Positions 39,493-47,705 of a stretch of 64,000 bases of DNA are shown one piece after another. The translations under genes and the position numbers were made by a program. Every line of letters starts with the position of its first letter. Position 1 is the first letter of the stretch. The stretch covers positions 2,991,001 to 3,055,000 of the forward strand of contig NZ_CP041405.1 in the NCBI RefSeq assembly GCF_007066085.1, written 5' to 3'. The DNA is from Paenibacillus thiaminolyticus. GTDB taxonomy: Bacteria; Bacillota; Bacilli; Paenibacillales; Paenibacillaceae. Under the pieces are notes generated by a model that saw only the letters and a list, made by a program, of their open reading frames with translations, ran no database searches and had not been told where the DNA came from.

Positions 39493-39906
39493 TTACAAAA
39501 CTAATTGAAGTTCCTTCCATTCCTCATCTGCAACATAACGATACGACTGCGGAGCTACGAAATGTCCAAAAACCTCTTCCGGTTGAACAGGGTTTTCATA
39601 TTCCCGATATTCCTTAATTTGAATTGCATAACCGGTTTCTCTGTCTGAAAAATATTGCATGAAAAAGTCTTTAGAAATTCCTGATTCATTGTGAGTCCGA
39701 TCCCATAGCGCTTGAGGAGTATCAGATATAATATAATCAAATGTAAATTCTCCGACAATCATCCCTACTGGCTTCGTGCAGTAAATGATGACGGACTCAA
39801 CCTCTTTCTTAAAAATCCTCTTCCGGTTTTCGAAAAGCTTCTTACCATTTACAATCTGCTCCACAAACTCAGGTCTAATCGATAACAATACTTTCAAGTA
39901 CTCCAC
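39493..39906 (-). CDS. ASCH/PUA-like domain protein
   Basis: 137-residue single-domain protein whose features fit the ASCH (PUA-like) fold: an N-terminal VLLSIRPEFVEQIVNGKKLF, a central strand pair VIIYCTKPVGMIVGEFTF, and a C-terminal YAIQIKEYREYENPV. ASCH-like proteins bind RNA or modified nucleotides or act as regulators; the substrate here is unknown. It is the last and only intact member of a three-gene cassette. Its start overlaps the end of the preceding GNAT-type reading frame by 32 bp, suggesting coupled translation. The region is clearly more AT-rich than the pmx and core genes, consistent with acquired DNA. Confidence 0.7.
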   Translation of the reverse strand: MEYLKVLLSIRPEFVEQIVNGKKLFENRKRIFKKEVESVIIYCTKPVGMIVGEFTFDYIISDTPQALWDRTHNESGISKDFFMQYFSDRETGYAIQIKEYREYENPVQPEEVFGHFVAPQSYRYVADEEWKELQLVL

Positions 39907-40921
39907 CTTCTTCTAGTATACGAACAAACTGTTCATCCATGATTTGAAAGAAGCCCCAATAAATGTTGCAGTCAATCCCAATCTGCTCAATAAGCTTCTG
40001 ACGAATCAATCGTTTGCTTAATGCTGCATTATATGTCATTTTTATTGTATAGCACCCGCCGCGGTTATACCAATATTGTAAATCATTCGATCAAATACAC
40101 TATATTTTGTGGCATAAGAATAAAATGCTTCAAAATTTTCGAATTCGGTTTGGTAACGGACTTCCTCCACTACGCATACAGAACTGACGACAGAACTATA
40201 CTCTGCTTTTTTTCCTTCATCCTTGGTTCGATACATGAACAATATATCTCCTCTTACCAGAGGAAACACTTTCATCCTGGTTACATATATCTTGTGAATG
40301 CTGTTCGTGTATGAGACATCTTCTAGGATGTTGAGGTTCTCATTTCTTAAGATAGAGTCTGGGAACATGACGGAATGATATTGAGGATAGATCGAAAGTA
40401 TGTATTTGTTATTGCCTTTTATCGAAATCAAAGGATAATCCGTTAATATTTCGCCCGTAAATGTGGTCAGAGACTTTACAAACACCAACTCAGTTCCGTT
40501 TACTGTTACCTTTACTCCATGGCGTGAAAACCCATACTTTTCGAACAGATCCACGAGTGCCTTATGCTTTTCAAATACAGTGACTCAACATTGTTCTACA
40601 CCCATTACAATTGCATAATCGATGGCCTTTTTTTATAAAACGTTCGCCTAAGCGTGTACCGTGTGGATTTATTTTGAGCGTACCTATCTTCAGGAGGCGC
40701 TTACCGGAGATGACGGGTTCTACATCTGTAATGGGTCCTGATTCAACTTTAAAATAAAGAAAGCCTTGAACAAATCCGTTTTCGTAATACAGATATGCCT
40801 CTTCATCTCCCTTTCGTTCAAACCAAGCTGCAAATTCCCGATAATCGGACTTCAGAGAATCAAAAAAGGGGTCATTCAGATTAACCTCTCTAAACTTCTT
40901 CCGTTCAAGTATTCCGCTCAT
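39875..40921 (-). pseudogene. GNAT acetyltransferase with C-terminal PUA/ASCH-like domain, frameshifted
   Basis: Three frame segments read as one protein. The N-terminal part (from MSGILERKKF) runs to GTRLGERFIKK, a GNAT acetyl-CoA loop. After a one-base insertion near 40628 the frame continues IDYAIVMGVEQC, an in-frame TGA, then VTVFEKHKALVDLFEKYGFS. The second domain includes VRGDILFMYRTKDEGK and YSSVVSSVCVVEEV, a PUA-like strand pattern. A one-base deletion near 40093 shifts the end, which can be read as WYNRGGCYTIKM through GGVLESIVID to a stop at 39875. The start overlaps the preceding gene by ATGA with AAGGAGGGG upstream. Two frameshifts plus a stop argue for real decay, although both shifts lie in or near homopolymers. 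Confidence 0.7.
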
Positions 40922-41449
40922 AGAGTCCCCTCCTTGTAACATTCGCTTACGAAACCGCTCAAATCAAACGTACTGGTGGGAGTAATAATACTAAAAGGGC
41001 AACTCAATTTTCCCGACACGTATTGAGCGTATTCCATTTCTGCATTTTGAAACTTCTCTAGAAATGATAGGTCATAATGCTGAGCATCTCTAGCACCTAA
41101 TCTATCGTAAATGGAACACACATCATCCTTTAGAAGAATTATTCCAGATGGGTTAATATCTGCGAATGTTTGATACGGTACCCTTTCAACCGCATTTCCT
41201 TTATTTACAAGGTAAAAGTGCCCGTCTAATAAAAATCTCTGGGACGCGCAGATACGCCTCACGGCGGAAAGAATCAACAGTTGGTTATCCTCAACTTGAT
41301 CCACTCTCTTGTCAAGTGTAAATAACTCGTTTCTTTCTTGAGCAATTAGCGTACTTGCAGAGTAATGCGCTATACCTACATGAGTAGACCTTTCTCTACA
41401 CCAGCTTGTTTTGCCGACACCGTGTAGTATGTATATTGTTTTTTAGCAT
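40918..41449 (-). pseudogene. Small P-loop NTPase, frameshifted near its start
   Basis: The long frame (from 41304) lacks an N-terminus. Reading upstream in the same frame gives IYILHGVGKTSWCRE, a Walker A-like P-loop (GVGKTS), but that frame meets a stop before any start codon. The ATG at 41449 (MLK) is out of frame by one base at a run of six A. The intact protein would be about 175 residues with LFTLDKRVDQVEDNQ and RICASQRFLLDGHFYLVN in the middle, reminiscent of small nucleotide or nucleoside kinase-like ATPases; the D-G-H segment resembles their second acidic motif. It is coupled by ATGA to the GNAT-type gene. Function not recognised. Confidence 0.6.
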
Positions 41450-41455
41450 TTTAAA

Positions 41456-41489
41456 AGGGAGCCACGAATCAATCCCTCGGGCTCCCTTC
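41456..41489 (-). terminator. Hairpin upstream of the P-loop gene
   Basis: AGGGAGCC and GGGCTCCCT form an 8-bp stem. On the minus strand it is followed by TTTTAAAATG and the start of the P-loop gene. It could terminate transcription entering from the right or act as an attenuator in the cassette leader. Confidence 0.35.
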
Positions 41490-41755
41490 TAGATGCTGAA
41501 AATCATTCATCTTGCATTTCGGTTCATGACATCTTTTACTGGTTCATGACTTTTTTATACTGGGACAAGTGAGGGTTCTTCGCGGACAAGTTTATTCGTA
41601 TAGCTAGAAAAAACAACTGAATACTAAGAGAAGTTACTGACCATGTTGGGCAACACCTACGGATAATAAATTTGAATGATTCGGGGGTTGGGGTCATTTA
41701 ATCCAAACTTCTCTCATAATTTACCGCTTAAACTAACGGATACGAAGTTAAACAT

Positions 41756-41806
41756 AAGGGCTCCACATATTAGTTATAAATAATATGTGGAGCCCTTTAT
41801 TTTTTG
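41756..41806 (+). terminator. Strong rho-independent terminator without an obvious gene
   Basis: A perfect 15-bp stem (GGGCTCCACATATTA with its complement) and an 8-base loop, followed by TTTATTTTTT on the plus strand. No plus-strand gene precedes it, so it probably belonged to a gene now lost. Nothing else is recognisable between 41490 and 41755. Confidence 0.55.
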
Positions 41807-41929
41807 ATGATTCTTGAATTTAGGACTTGATAATGAAAAGTCGGGAATATAGAAATTGTCTAACATGATTCTATATAACAAAGTCATTATTCATAAATTT
41901 TTTATTATAGATGCCCATTCCATTCAAAA

Positions 41930-42120
41930 TAACGGTATATTAGATAAATTATCTGAAAACGGGAAAGTCATATGCATAGATCGAGCAGGATTCGATACAA
42001 TAAAGAGCATGATCCACGTAATTATTTATATCGACAGTATGTTAAGTTCTTGGAAAAATACAAACCTAAGTTATTTGTTTTTGAGAATGTACCCGGCATT
42101 TTAAATGCTGGAAATACAAG
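41930..42120 (+). pseudogene. DNA (cytosine-5) methyltransferase fragment
   Basis: One plus-strand frame reads NKEHDPRNYLYRQYV and then KPKLFVFENVPGILNAGN before a stop. The FENVPGIL block is motif IV-type sequence of C5 DNA methyltransferases (catalytic Glu-Asn-Val), preceded by the family's D-x-RN-L-x-x-x-Y pattern. The SAM-binding FxGxG start, the PCQ block and the target-recognition domain are missing. An overlapping 82-residue frame (41856-42104) is a different frame and is not recognised. This is a restriction-modification relic in the AT-rich accessory region. Confidence 0.6.
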
Positions 42121-42130
42121 AAGCCAAGCA

Positions 42131-42515
42131 TAATATGCAAAATGACTTTAGAAACGGCAAAATCAGAAGCTTAGATGACCGAGAGGTAATATAAAATGCT
42201 CTTATCACCGTCTATGTTCGGTGCTTCACGAGATTCTGATTAATCGCTATTATTTAAAGGTGTACGGTTTTATTAAGAAAGTTCGCAAAAACCTTGCACC
42301 TGATTAAATGTCATAATCCCATTTCCTCATAGTTTTCTTTGAGTATCTCATGATTTCTCGCGTTTATGCATTATTCAGCAAGTCCTACTTGTATAAACAA
42401 TAATTCACAAAAATAGAACCTCCTCATTAAAGGGAAGTTCTATTACTAAAATTTAAACTCTAAGTTTTTCTAAAAAAACCTTTTTCCAATAAAGAATGAA
42501 AAATATCTCTAAACT
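42131..42515. other. AT-rich stretch with a minus-strand-type hairpin
   Basis: No gene is supported. ATAGAAC and GTTCTAT at about 42415-42441 form a hairpin followed by TTTTTG on the minus strand. The rest has no recognisable coding content. Confidence 0.3.
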
Positions 42516-42569
42516 CTCTTGCTAAAACAAAGAGTTACACTAATTGATCCAAATAACACAAGTAAAACA

Positions 42570-42710
42570 ATGGATGAACTTAAATATTTTTATGATGAAT
42601 GGATAAGACTAGCTCGATTGTATAAAAATCTTTATTACTATGTAGGTTATAGTAATCCTGGTTATAAAAACAAGAGGATTCAAAGATTATTGAAGACATA
42701 CGCCCGTTAG
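42570..42710 (+). CDS. Short hypothetical protein or remnant
   Basis: 46 codons from ATG (MDELKYFYDEWIRLARLYKN onward), rich in Tyr, Lys and Arg. The same frame stays open upstream to a TTG at 42519. No ribosome site is evident and I do not recognise it. The composition is protein-like rather than random, and a strong hairpin follows directly, so it may be the tail of a lost gene. Confidence 0.3.
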   Translation: MDELKYFYDEWIRLARLYKNLYYYVGYSNPGYKNKRIQRLLKTYAR

Positions 42711-42717
42711 CGTAATA

Positions 42718-42758
42718 GAAACAAGGAACAGCTGCCGTGGCAAACTGTTCCTTGTTTC
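42718..42758. terminator. Bidirectional terminator-type hairpin
   Basis: A perfect 14-bp stem (GAAACAAGGAACAG with its complement) and 13-base loop lie between the convergent short plus-strand frame and the AraC-type gene. U-tracts are weak on both strands. Confidence 0.5.
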
Positions 42759-42828
42759 GTTGAGCTATCGTTCCCAGTTAGTTGAAAGTCCCCTCGTAGG
42801 AACCCTTATTTTTCCTCCCAGCAACCAA

Positions 42829-43725
42829 TTATACTTTGTGTACCGCAAACCAAAGTTCGATATAATTGAGACCGTCTTTTGTGCCGTACATTTCAAACTC
42901 TCCCCCGTCCACCTGCTCGTAGCCAGACGTCGGGAGCCATTCGGTGTAAAAGCGGCGGTAAAGCGTCTCAATTGTCTCTCCGAACTGATTCCATGGGTGT
43001 GGATCCGACGGGAAAATCGCCCACGTATGCGCGGGAATAGTCACCGATGTATACCCATCCGTGTCGCTGGCTTCATCTTTAAAGGCACACAGCATGTATG
43101 GGAACGTTTCTGGTCCAGTCTTCCGGTAGCTGCACACTGCATGCACGGGATGCAGCTCCCGGCTGACGAATGATGGCAAAGTGCCCGCACGCGCTTCTAG
43201 CTGCTTAAAATCGCCGTTCGCATGGCTCTGTTCCCATAGCTTAGCTGGTGTCTGCGGCTCCTCACCGCCCCCATCGGTTTGGAATATGCCTTCAATACCG
43301 AACACCTCAAAGCTTTCCTTTGTCTCGATCCGATAATTCATAGCCTCTGCTCCTTTGATCGTAATTAGAAAGGATAGACGGGGATAAGCTTTGAGCTCAA
43401 TCCCGTCCTGACGGGCCATGGCTGGCGTGATTCCATGCAGCGCATGGAAAGCCCGCGCAAATGAGACAGGTGATTCGTAGCCATACTTCAGTGCAACATC
43501 GATTACTTTTGCAGCCCCACCGTGGCGCAACTCTAACGCGGCAAGCGTCAACCGTCTCCGCCTAATGTACTCTGCTAGTGTCACGTCCGTAATGAACGAG
43601 AACATCCGCTGGAACTGGTATGACGAACAGCAAGCCATTCGGGCCACCTCACTCAGCTTGATTTCCCCGGTTAGATTTGCTTCAACATAGTCTATTGCTC
43701 GATTCATTCGCTCCAGCCACTCCAT
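42829..43725 (-). CDS. AraC-family regulator with GyrI-like effector domain
   Basis: 298 residues. The N-terminal AraC/XylS DNA-binding domain (about 1-105) has two helix-turn-helix units: LSEVARMACCSSYQFQRMF and the conserved DVALKYGYESPVSFARAF. The C-terminal half (about 130-298) resembles the AraC effector-binding or GyrI-like fold (FEVFGIEGIF, then VDGGEFEMYGTKDG), which binds small hydrophobic or cationic compounds. Close types regulate multidrug transporters, but no transporter adjoins. GGAGG lies seven bases before the ATG at 43725; an ATG directly before it (43728) is also possible. The GC content is closer to the chromosome than the AT-rich flank. Confidence 0.85.
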   Translation of the reverse strand: MEWLERMNRAIDYVEANLTGEIKLSEVARMACCSSYQFQRMFSFITDVTLAEYIRRRRLTLAALELRHGGAAKVIDVALKYGYESPVSFARAFHALHGITPAMARQDGIELKAYPRLSFLITIKGAEAMNYRIETKESFEVFGIEGIFQTDGGGEEPQTPAKLWEQSHANGDFKQLEARAGTLPSFVSRELHPVHAVCSYRKTGPETFPYMLCAFKDEASDTDGYTSVTIPAHTWAIFPSDPHPWNQFGETIETLYRRFYTEWLPTSGYEQVDGGEFEMYGTKDGLNYIELWFAVHKV

Positions 43726-43728
43726 CAT

Positions 43729-44026
43729 TCTCCCTCCTCTCTTCGAATTAAGCATAGCAGCTTCGGCCTCCCGCATCGCAACCATTTGTGCCCTAAAAAG
43801 TTGCTTGACCCTCGATGTTCCGAACGCCCCGACGTCCTACGTAGTTTGTTTGGAAGAATGCCGGCTGCCGCATTCCAGTTACTTTCTTTAGCTATAGTGT
43901 CCCGTTGGCTGAATCAGTTAAAAATTCACATTAATAAAAAGCTTCCATTGTATAGAGTCTTCTTTCATCTATATTAAGCACAGCAATAATATAGCTCCCA
44001 TCTGCTTTTTTCTCTGTGAAGTATAG
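43729..44026. other. Intergenic stretch, nothing recognised
   Basis: About 300 bp between the AraC-type gene start and the tnsA stop. No gene, promoter or terminator is supported. Confidence 0.3.
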
Positions 44027-44929
44027 TTAATCATGATTAAATTTCACCGGATTGTCTAGGAATAGCTTCTCATATCGTTCGTATTCTTGGTGTAGATTTT
44101 GTATTTGCTTTTTGTATACATTTATATGATCTGATACAATGCCACCACTGTTCTCAATCTTTCTCCAATCATTTTGCTGAATGAGTTTTTCAATAGCCAC
44201 TTCATTATAGTCGGATATTAAGTAATAGTCTAAATCCCGACCACCGTTATGAAAAACGGTAGTAACCTTTTCTGACGGAGGTGCTTCACTGTTATTTATC
44301 GCATCAAAAATATGAGGCGCAACAAAACTTACGTTATTCGGATTCAAGTCTGCTTTCGCACTTAAATAGTAACTATCGTAGATCCAATCTAAGTTGAAAA
44401 ATAAGTTAGACGGCTTTATGTCGTCTATTACTACCCCCCAATCCATTCCCTTCTCTTCAAAAAAACGACGCTCGATTTCAAGTTTCTGCAATGTAGCAGT
44501 TGTAAGTTCCATTGTAGGTTTAACAGTACGTATAACATCTCGCAAATCTTCTGGATGCTTCTCTCCAAGAATAGTTATATTAAAATCAGTGGTCATGACG
44601 ACCGGGTCTCCATTATCATCGCTCGGATGGGGAACGTTTAGTTCATTCGCAATCTCTATCGTTCTCTCTTTAGGTAAAAGAGGATATTGTTCACGAATAT
44701 CCACGATTCGATCAGAGAATTCTAAAACGAGATAATAGTAGTATTCACCGCGTGACATAAAATGATGAATTCTTTCGGATTTCCATCCTAAATCACGTGA
44801 CCGGACTCCATCTGATGAAAAGTCATAAGTTTTAACATAGGGCTGGTAATCGGCGAAATGGCCCTGCCCGCGTCCTTCTTTTAGACGTCTTTGTTCAATT
44901 TTCCATTGTGGCTGCCCTTTTTTAATCAT
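44027..44929 (-). CDS. tnsA: Solitary TnsA-type transposon endonuclease
   Basis: 300 residues. TnsA is the restriction-like endonuclease that cuts the 5' strands at Tn7 ends, working with the TnsB transposase. Here the TnsA start pattern (WKIEQRRLKEGRGQGHFADY) is followed by SERIHHFMS, the catalytic block YLVLEFSDRIVDIREQYPLLP, the second acidic block VVMTTDFNITI, VKPTMEL with the likely catalytic Lys, and LEIERRFFEEKGMDWGVV. All expected catalytic positions appear present. No tnsB, tnsC, tnsD or tnsE follows; downstream is an AraC-type gene. It starts 250 bp after the glmS stop and reads away from glmS, exactly as tnsA does in Tn7 inserted at attTn7. Ribosome site TTAGGAGGAA precedes the ATG. 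Confidence 0.88.
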   Translation of the reverse strand: MIKKGQPQWKIEQRRLKEGRGQGHFADYQPYVKTYDFSSDGVRSRDLGWKSERIHHFMSRGEYYYYLVLEFSDRIVDIREQYPLLPKERTIEIANELNVPHPSDDNGDPVVMTTDFNITILGEKHPEDLRDVIRTVKPTMELTTATLQKLEIERRFFEEKGMDWGVVIDDIKPSNLFFNLDWIYDSYYLSAKADLNPNNVSFVAPHIFDAINNSEAPPSEKVTTVFHNGGRDLDYYLISDYNEVAIEKLIQQNDWRKIENSGGIVSDHINVYKKQIQNLHQEYERYEKLFLDNPVKFNHD

Positions 44930-44990
44930 CCAATATTCCTCCTAAAATACTTACTAGAATTAGTATTTACAAAAATAATTTATATAGAAC

Positions 44991-45048
44991 AAAAAAACGG
45001 CACAAAAAGAGTGATGTACCTTTCGTACACCTTGCTCTTCTTGTGCCG
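44991..45048 (-). terminator. Rho-independent terminator downstream of glmS
   Basis: Long minus-strand stem starting CGGCACAA with an inner AAGAG pairing, ending in TTTTTTT. It lies about 130 bp past the glmS stop. It would end glmS transcription before tnsA, or be the leader terminator of the inserted element. Confidence 0.75.
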
Positions 45049-45156
45049 CGTGGCTAGAAGCGATACCGTTACCGTCCAAAATAGTTGACGACCGTAACTA
45101 TTACCATTTGAAGTTTTAATAAAAACCAGTTACCAACATTAATGTCTCTGAACAAA

Positions 45157-45172
45157 AGTCTAAAACTTTATT
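45157..45172 (-). other. Candidate TnsB-binding site next to the glmS stop
   Basis: On the minus strand AATAAAGTTTTAGACT differs at two positions from AATAAAGTCTTAAACT, the core of a Tn7 right-end TnsB site as I remember it, and has the same orientation relative to glmS. It begins 8 bp after the glmS stop codon. A terminal TGT is not evident, so the end may be decayed. Confidence 0.35.
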
Positions 45173-45179
45173 TTTCTTT

Positions 45180-47015
45180 TTACTCCACCGTCACGCTCTT
45201 CGCCAGATTGCGCGGCTTGTCGACGTCATTGCCGCGGGCCAGGCTCGCGTAATACGCGATAAGCTGCAGCGGCACGACGGCAAGGGCTGGCGCCAGCAGC
45301 GGCAGCGTAGCCGGGACGACGAAGATGCCGTCGACCGCCTTCTGCAGCGCCGGGGCGTTCGCTTCGTCGGTGACCGCGAAGACGACTCCGCCGCGAGCCT
45401 TCACTTCCTTGATGTTGCTCACCGTCTTCTCCAAGAGCGCAGACTGGGTCGCAAGCGCGATGACAGGCACGCCTTCTTCGATCAGAGCTAGCGTACCATG
45501 CTTCAATTCCCCGGCCGCATAGGCTTCGGAATGAATATACGAGATCTCCTTCAGCTTGAGCGAGCCTTCGAGCGCTACGGCGTAATCGAGGCCGCGTCCG
45601 ATGAAGAACAGATGCTCATGACCCGCCGTCTCCTCGGCCACCCGCTTCAGTTCGCCAGCCTGCTCCAGGATGCGCTCGACCTGCTCAGGCAAGGCCTGCA
45701 TTGCAGCAAGCTGCTTCCGGATCCAGGCTTGGTCCTTCGTGCCCAGCGTCTGGGCAGCGTATAAGCTGAACAGCATGAAGGCTATCAGCTGCGAAGTGTA
45801 CGCCTTGGTCGAAGCGACCGCGATCTCCGGACCGGCCCACGTAATGATGGTGTCATCCGCTTCGCGGGCGACCGAGCTGCCGACCGCATTCGTAATGGCC
45901 ATCACAGCGGCGCCGCAGCGCTTCGCTTCCCGCAGAGCGGCAAGTGTATCGGCCGTCTCTCCCGACTGGCTTACCACGATGACCAGCGTCTCCGGGGTAA
46001 TAATCGGCGAGCGGTACCGGTACTCCGACGCGACATCCGTCTCGACCGGGATGCCTGTGCACTGCTCAATGAGGGTCCGTCCGACCAGACCCGCATGATA
46101 AGCGGTGCCGCAAGCGACAATCTGAATATTGCGAATGCTCCGAAGCTTCTCCGCGCTGAGCACATTGAGCTCTGGCAGCTTGATGCCGCTTCGGTCCTCT
46201 GTAATTCTTCCGCGCATCGTATCCCGATACGCCTTGGGCTGCTCATGAATTTCTTTGAGCATGAAATGGTCATATCCGCCTTTTTCTGCAGTGACCGCGT
46301 CCCAATCGACAACAATCATTTCCCGAGAAATAAAATTCCCTTCCAGTGTCATCAATTCGACAGCGTCCCGGGTAAGGACCGCCATCTCTCCGTCATTCAA
46401 AATATAGACTCGACGCGTATACTGTAAAATTGCCGGGATATCCGACCCGATAAAATTCTCGCCATCGCCGATGCCGATGACAAGCGGGCTGGCAAAACGT
46501 ACCGCCACCAGCTTATCCGGCTCGTATTCCGTCAGCACAGCCAACGCGAAGGCGCCGCGCATATGGGAAGTCGCTCGCTGGACCGCCTTGACGATGTCCC
46601 CATCGTACTCCCGGGCGATCAGGTGAGAGATCACTTCCGTATCGGTATCCGACACGAAATGAACTCCTTCCGCGATCAGCTCTTCCTTCAGTTCCATATA
46701 GTTCTCCACGATCCCGTTATGGACAACGGAGAACTTCCGCGAAGCATCTGTATGCGGATGAGAATTCTCATCCGAAGGCTTCCCGTGCGTCGCCCAACGC
46801 GTATGCCCGATGCCGACGCTCCCCTCCAGCGGCTGCGCTTCCAGCCGGGAAGCGAGCACCGCCAGACGGCCTTGGGCCTTGCTGACCTGCAGCCCATCCG
46901 GGGTAAATACCGCAATGCCCGCCGAATCATAGCCACGGTACTCCAGCTTGCTCAGTCCATCCAACAATACAGCTTGAGAATTTCTTGCACCGATATATCC
47001 GACAATACCACACAT
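45180..47015 (-). CDS. glmS: Glutamine--fructose-6-phosphate aminotransferase
   Basis: 611 residues. It makes glucosamine-6-phosphate from fructose-6-phosphate and glutamine, the first step to UDP-GlcNAc for peptidoglycan. The start MCGIVGYIGARNSQ supplies the N-terminal nucleophile Cys; the glutaminase domain (about 1-240) contains EYRGYDSAGIAV and GHTRWATHGKPSDENSHPH. Two SIS sugar-isomerase domains follow, with CGTAYHAGL, VSQSGETADT and the C-terminal DKPRNLAKSVTVE. The ATG at 47015 follows GGAGG by ten bases; an upstream open extension to 47240 is leader RNA. Expression is controlled by the ribozyme in the leader. Its 3' end is the attTn7 target site. Confidence 0.97.
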   Translation of the reverse strand: MCGIVGYIGARNSQAVLLDGLSKLEYRGYDSAGIAVFTPDGLQVSKAQGRLAVLASRLEAQPLEGSVGIGHTRWATHGKPSDENSHPHTDASRKFSVVHNGIVENYMELKEELIAEGVHFVSDTDTEVISHLIAREYDGDIVKAVQRATSHMRGAFALAVLTEYEPDKLVAVRFASPLVIGIGDGENFIGSDIPAILQYTRRVYILNDGEMAVLTRDAVELMTLEGNFISREMIVVDWDAVTAEKGGYDHFMLKEIHEQPKAYRDTMRGRITEDRSGIKLPELNVLSAEKLRSIRNIQIVACGTAYHAGLVGRTLIEQCTGIPVETDVASEYRYRSPIITPETLVIVVSQSGETADTLAALREAKRCGAAVMAITNAVGSSVAREADDTIITWAGPEIAVASTKAYTSQLIAFMLFSLYAAQTLGTKDQAWIRKQLAAMQALPEQVERILEQAGELKRVAEETAGHEHLFFIGRGLDYAVALEGSLKLKEISYIHSEAYAAGELKHGTLALIEEGVPVIALATQSALLEKTVSNIKEVKARGGVVFAVTDEANAPALQKAVDGIFVVPATLPLLAPALAVVPLQLIAYYASLARGNDVDKPRNLAKSVTVE

Positions 47016-47304
47016 CCTAATCCAACCTCCGTTATGCCGACGTACGTGAAGGACGCCGCACACGGAAGCCATGCTGCCTGCAACAACGCATCGATGCATC
47101 GCATTAGGGCGGCCCCCTTGTCCAGGAACGCTCCTCCTGACAAGGGAAAGCCGCAGTCCGTGATATTCAGTTGTGCAAGGAATGAGCGTTGCACAGCAGC
47201 ATGTCCGGAAAGATCTTCCGAATCCGATGTGCGCGTCCATTCATGAGCCAGCCCATTTAGTATATATTTTCGTTCCTGTATATTCGATAATCATCCTGTC
47301 AACG

Positions 47305-47460
47305 TAAGCAGGCGTTGTCTGACAAGTCGCCTTGCCGCTTTCCGCCATGCTATTACGGTGCCGTTGGCGCACCGGGAGGTCCCCGCCGAACAATTTCGAA
47401 CACCTCCACCTCGTCCACTTGTCCAGCATGCCGAACGCTGGTGCCAAGTGCTGGCGCTTA
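47305..47460 (-). ncRNA. glmS ribozyme (GlcN6P-responsive self-cleaving riboswitch)
   Basis: The minus strand reads AGCGCCAGCACTTGG, then GTGGACGAGGTGGAGG, TTCGAAATTGTTCGGCGGGG and CCTCCCGG. These are the conserved P1/P2 and core segments of the glmS ribozyme. Cleavage is expected just 5' of the G in A/GCGCC, between 47458 and 47457. In the family, glucosamine-6-phosphate acts as the catalytic cofactor and the cleaved glmS mRNA is degraded, giving feedback control. It sits about 290 nt ahead of the glmS start. The 3' boundary is approximate. Confidence 0.9.
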
Positions 47461-47705
47461 TGATGCAGTTCCCTGCGAAATGGCTGCTACCCTCGCTTTC
47501 CTCATTGAATCATATGACGTGCATGCTTCCCGTTTCGGTAAGCTGTTCGAATCGCGCTAGCCCGATTCAGCAGCCTTACCGCCCTCGACAGAATACCGTG
47601 TATTCTACACATGCTTATCGACTCCGTGCGTCAGCCGGCTACTGCTGTGATGTCGTGAAGCCCGGCAAGCTGTCCTTCCATCCTGCCACAGCGGAATCTG
47701 CTTTT

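Noticed and set aside
39309..45180. CRISPR array or phage in the accessory region
   Set aside because: No regularly spaced repeats, integrase or structural phage genes were seen.
47016..47240. Upstream in-frame extension of glmS
   Set aside because: GlmS needs Cys as the first residue after Met; the extension is ribozyme leader RNA.
47241..47447. Minus-strand 68-codon frame
   Set aside because: It coincides with the glmS ribozyme.
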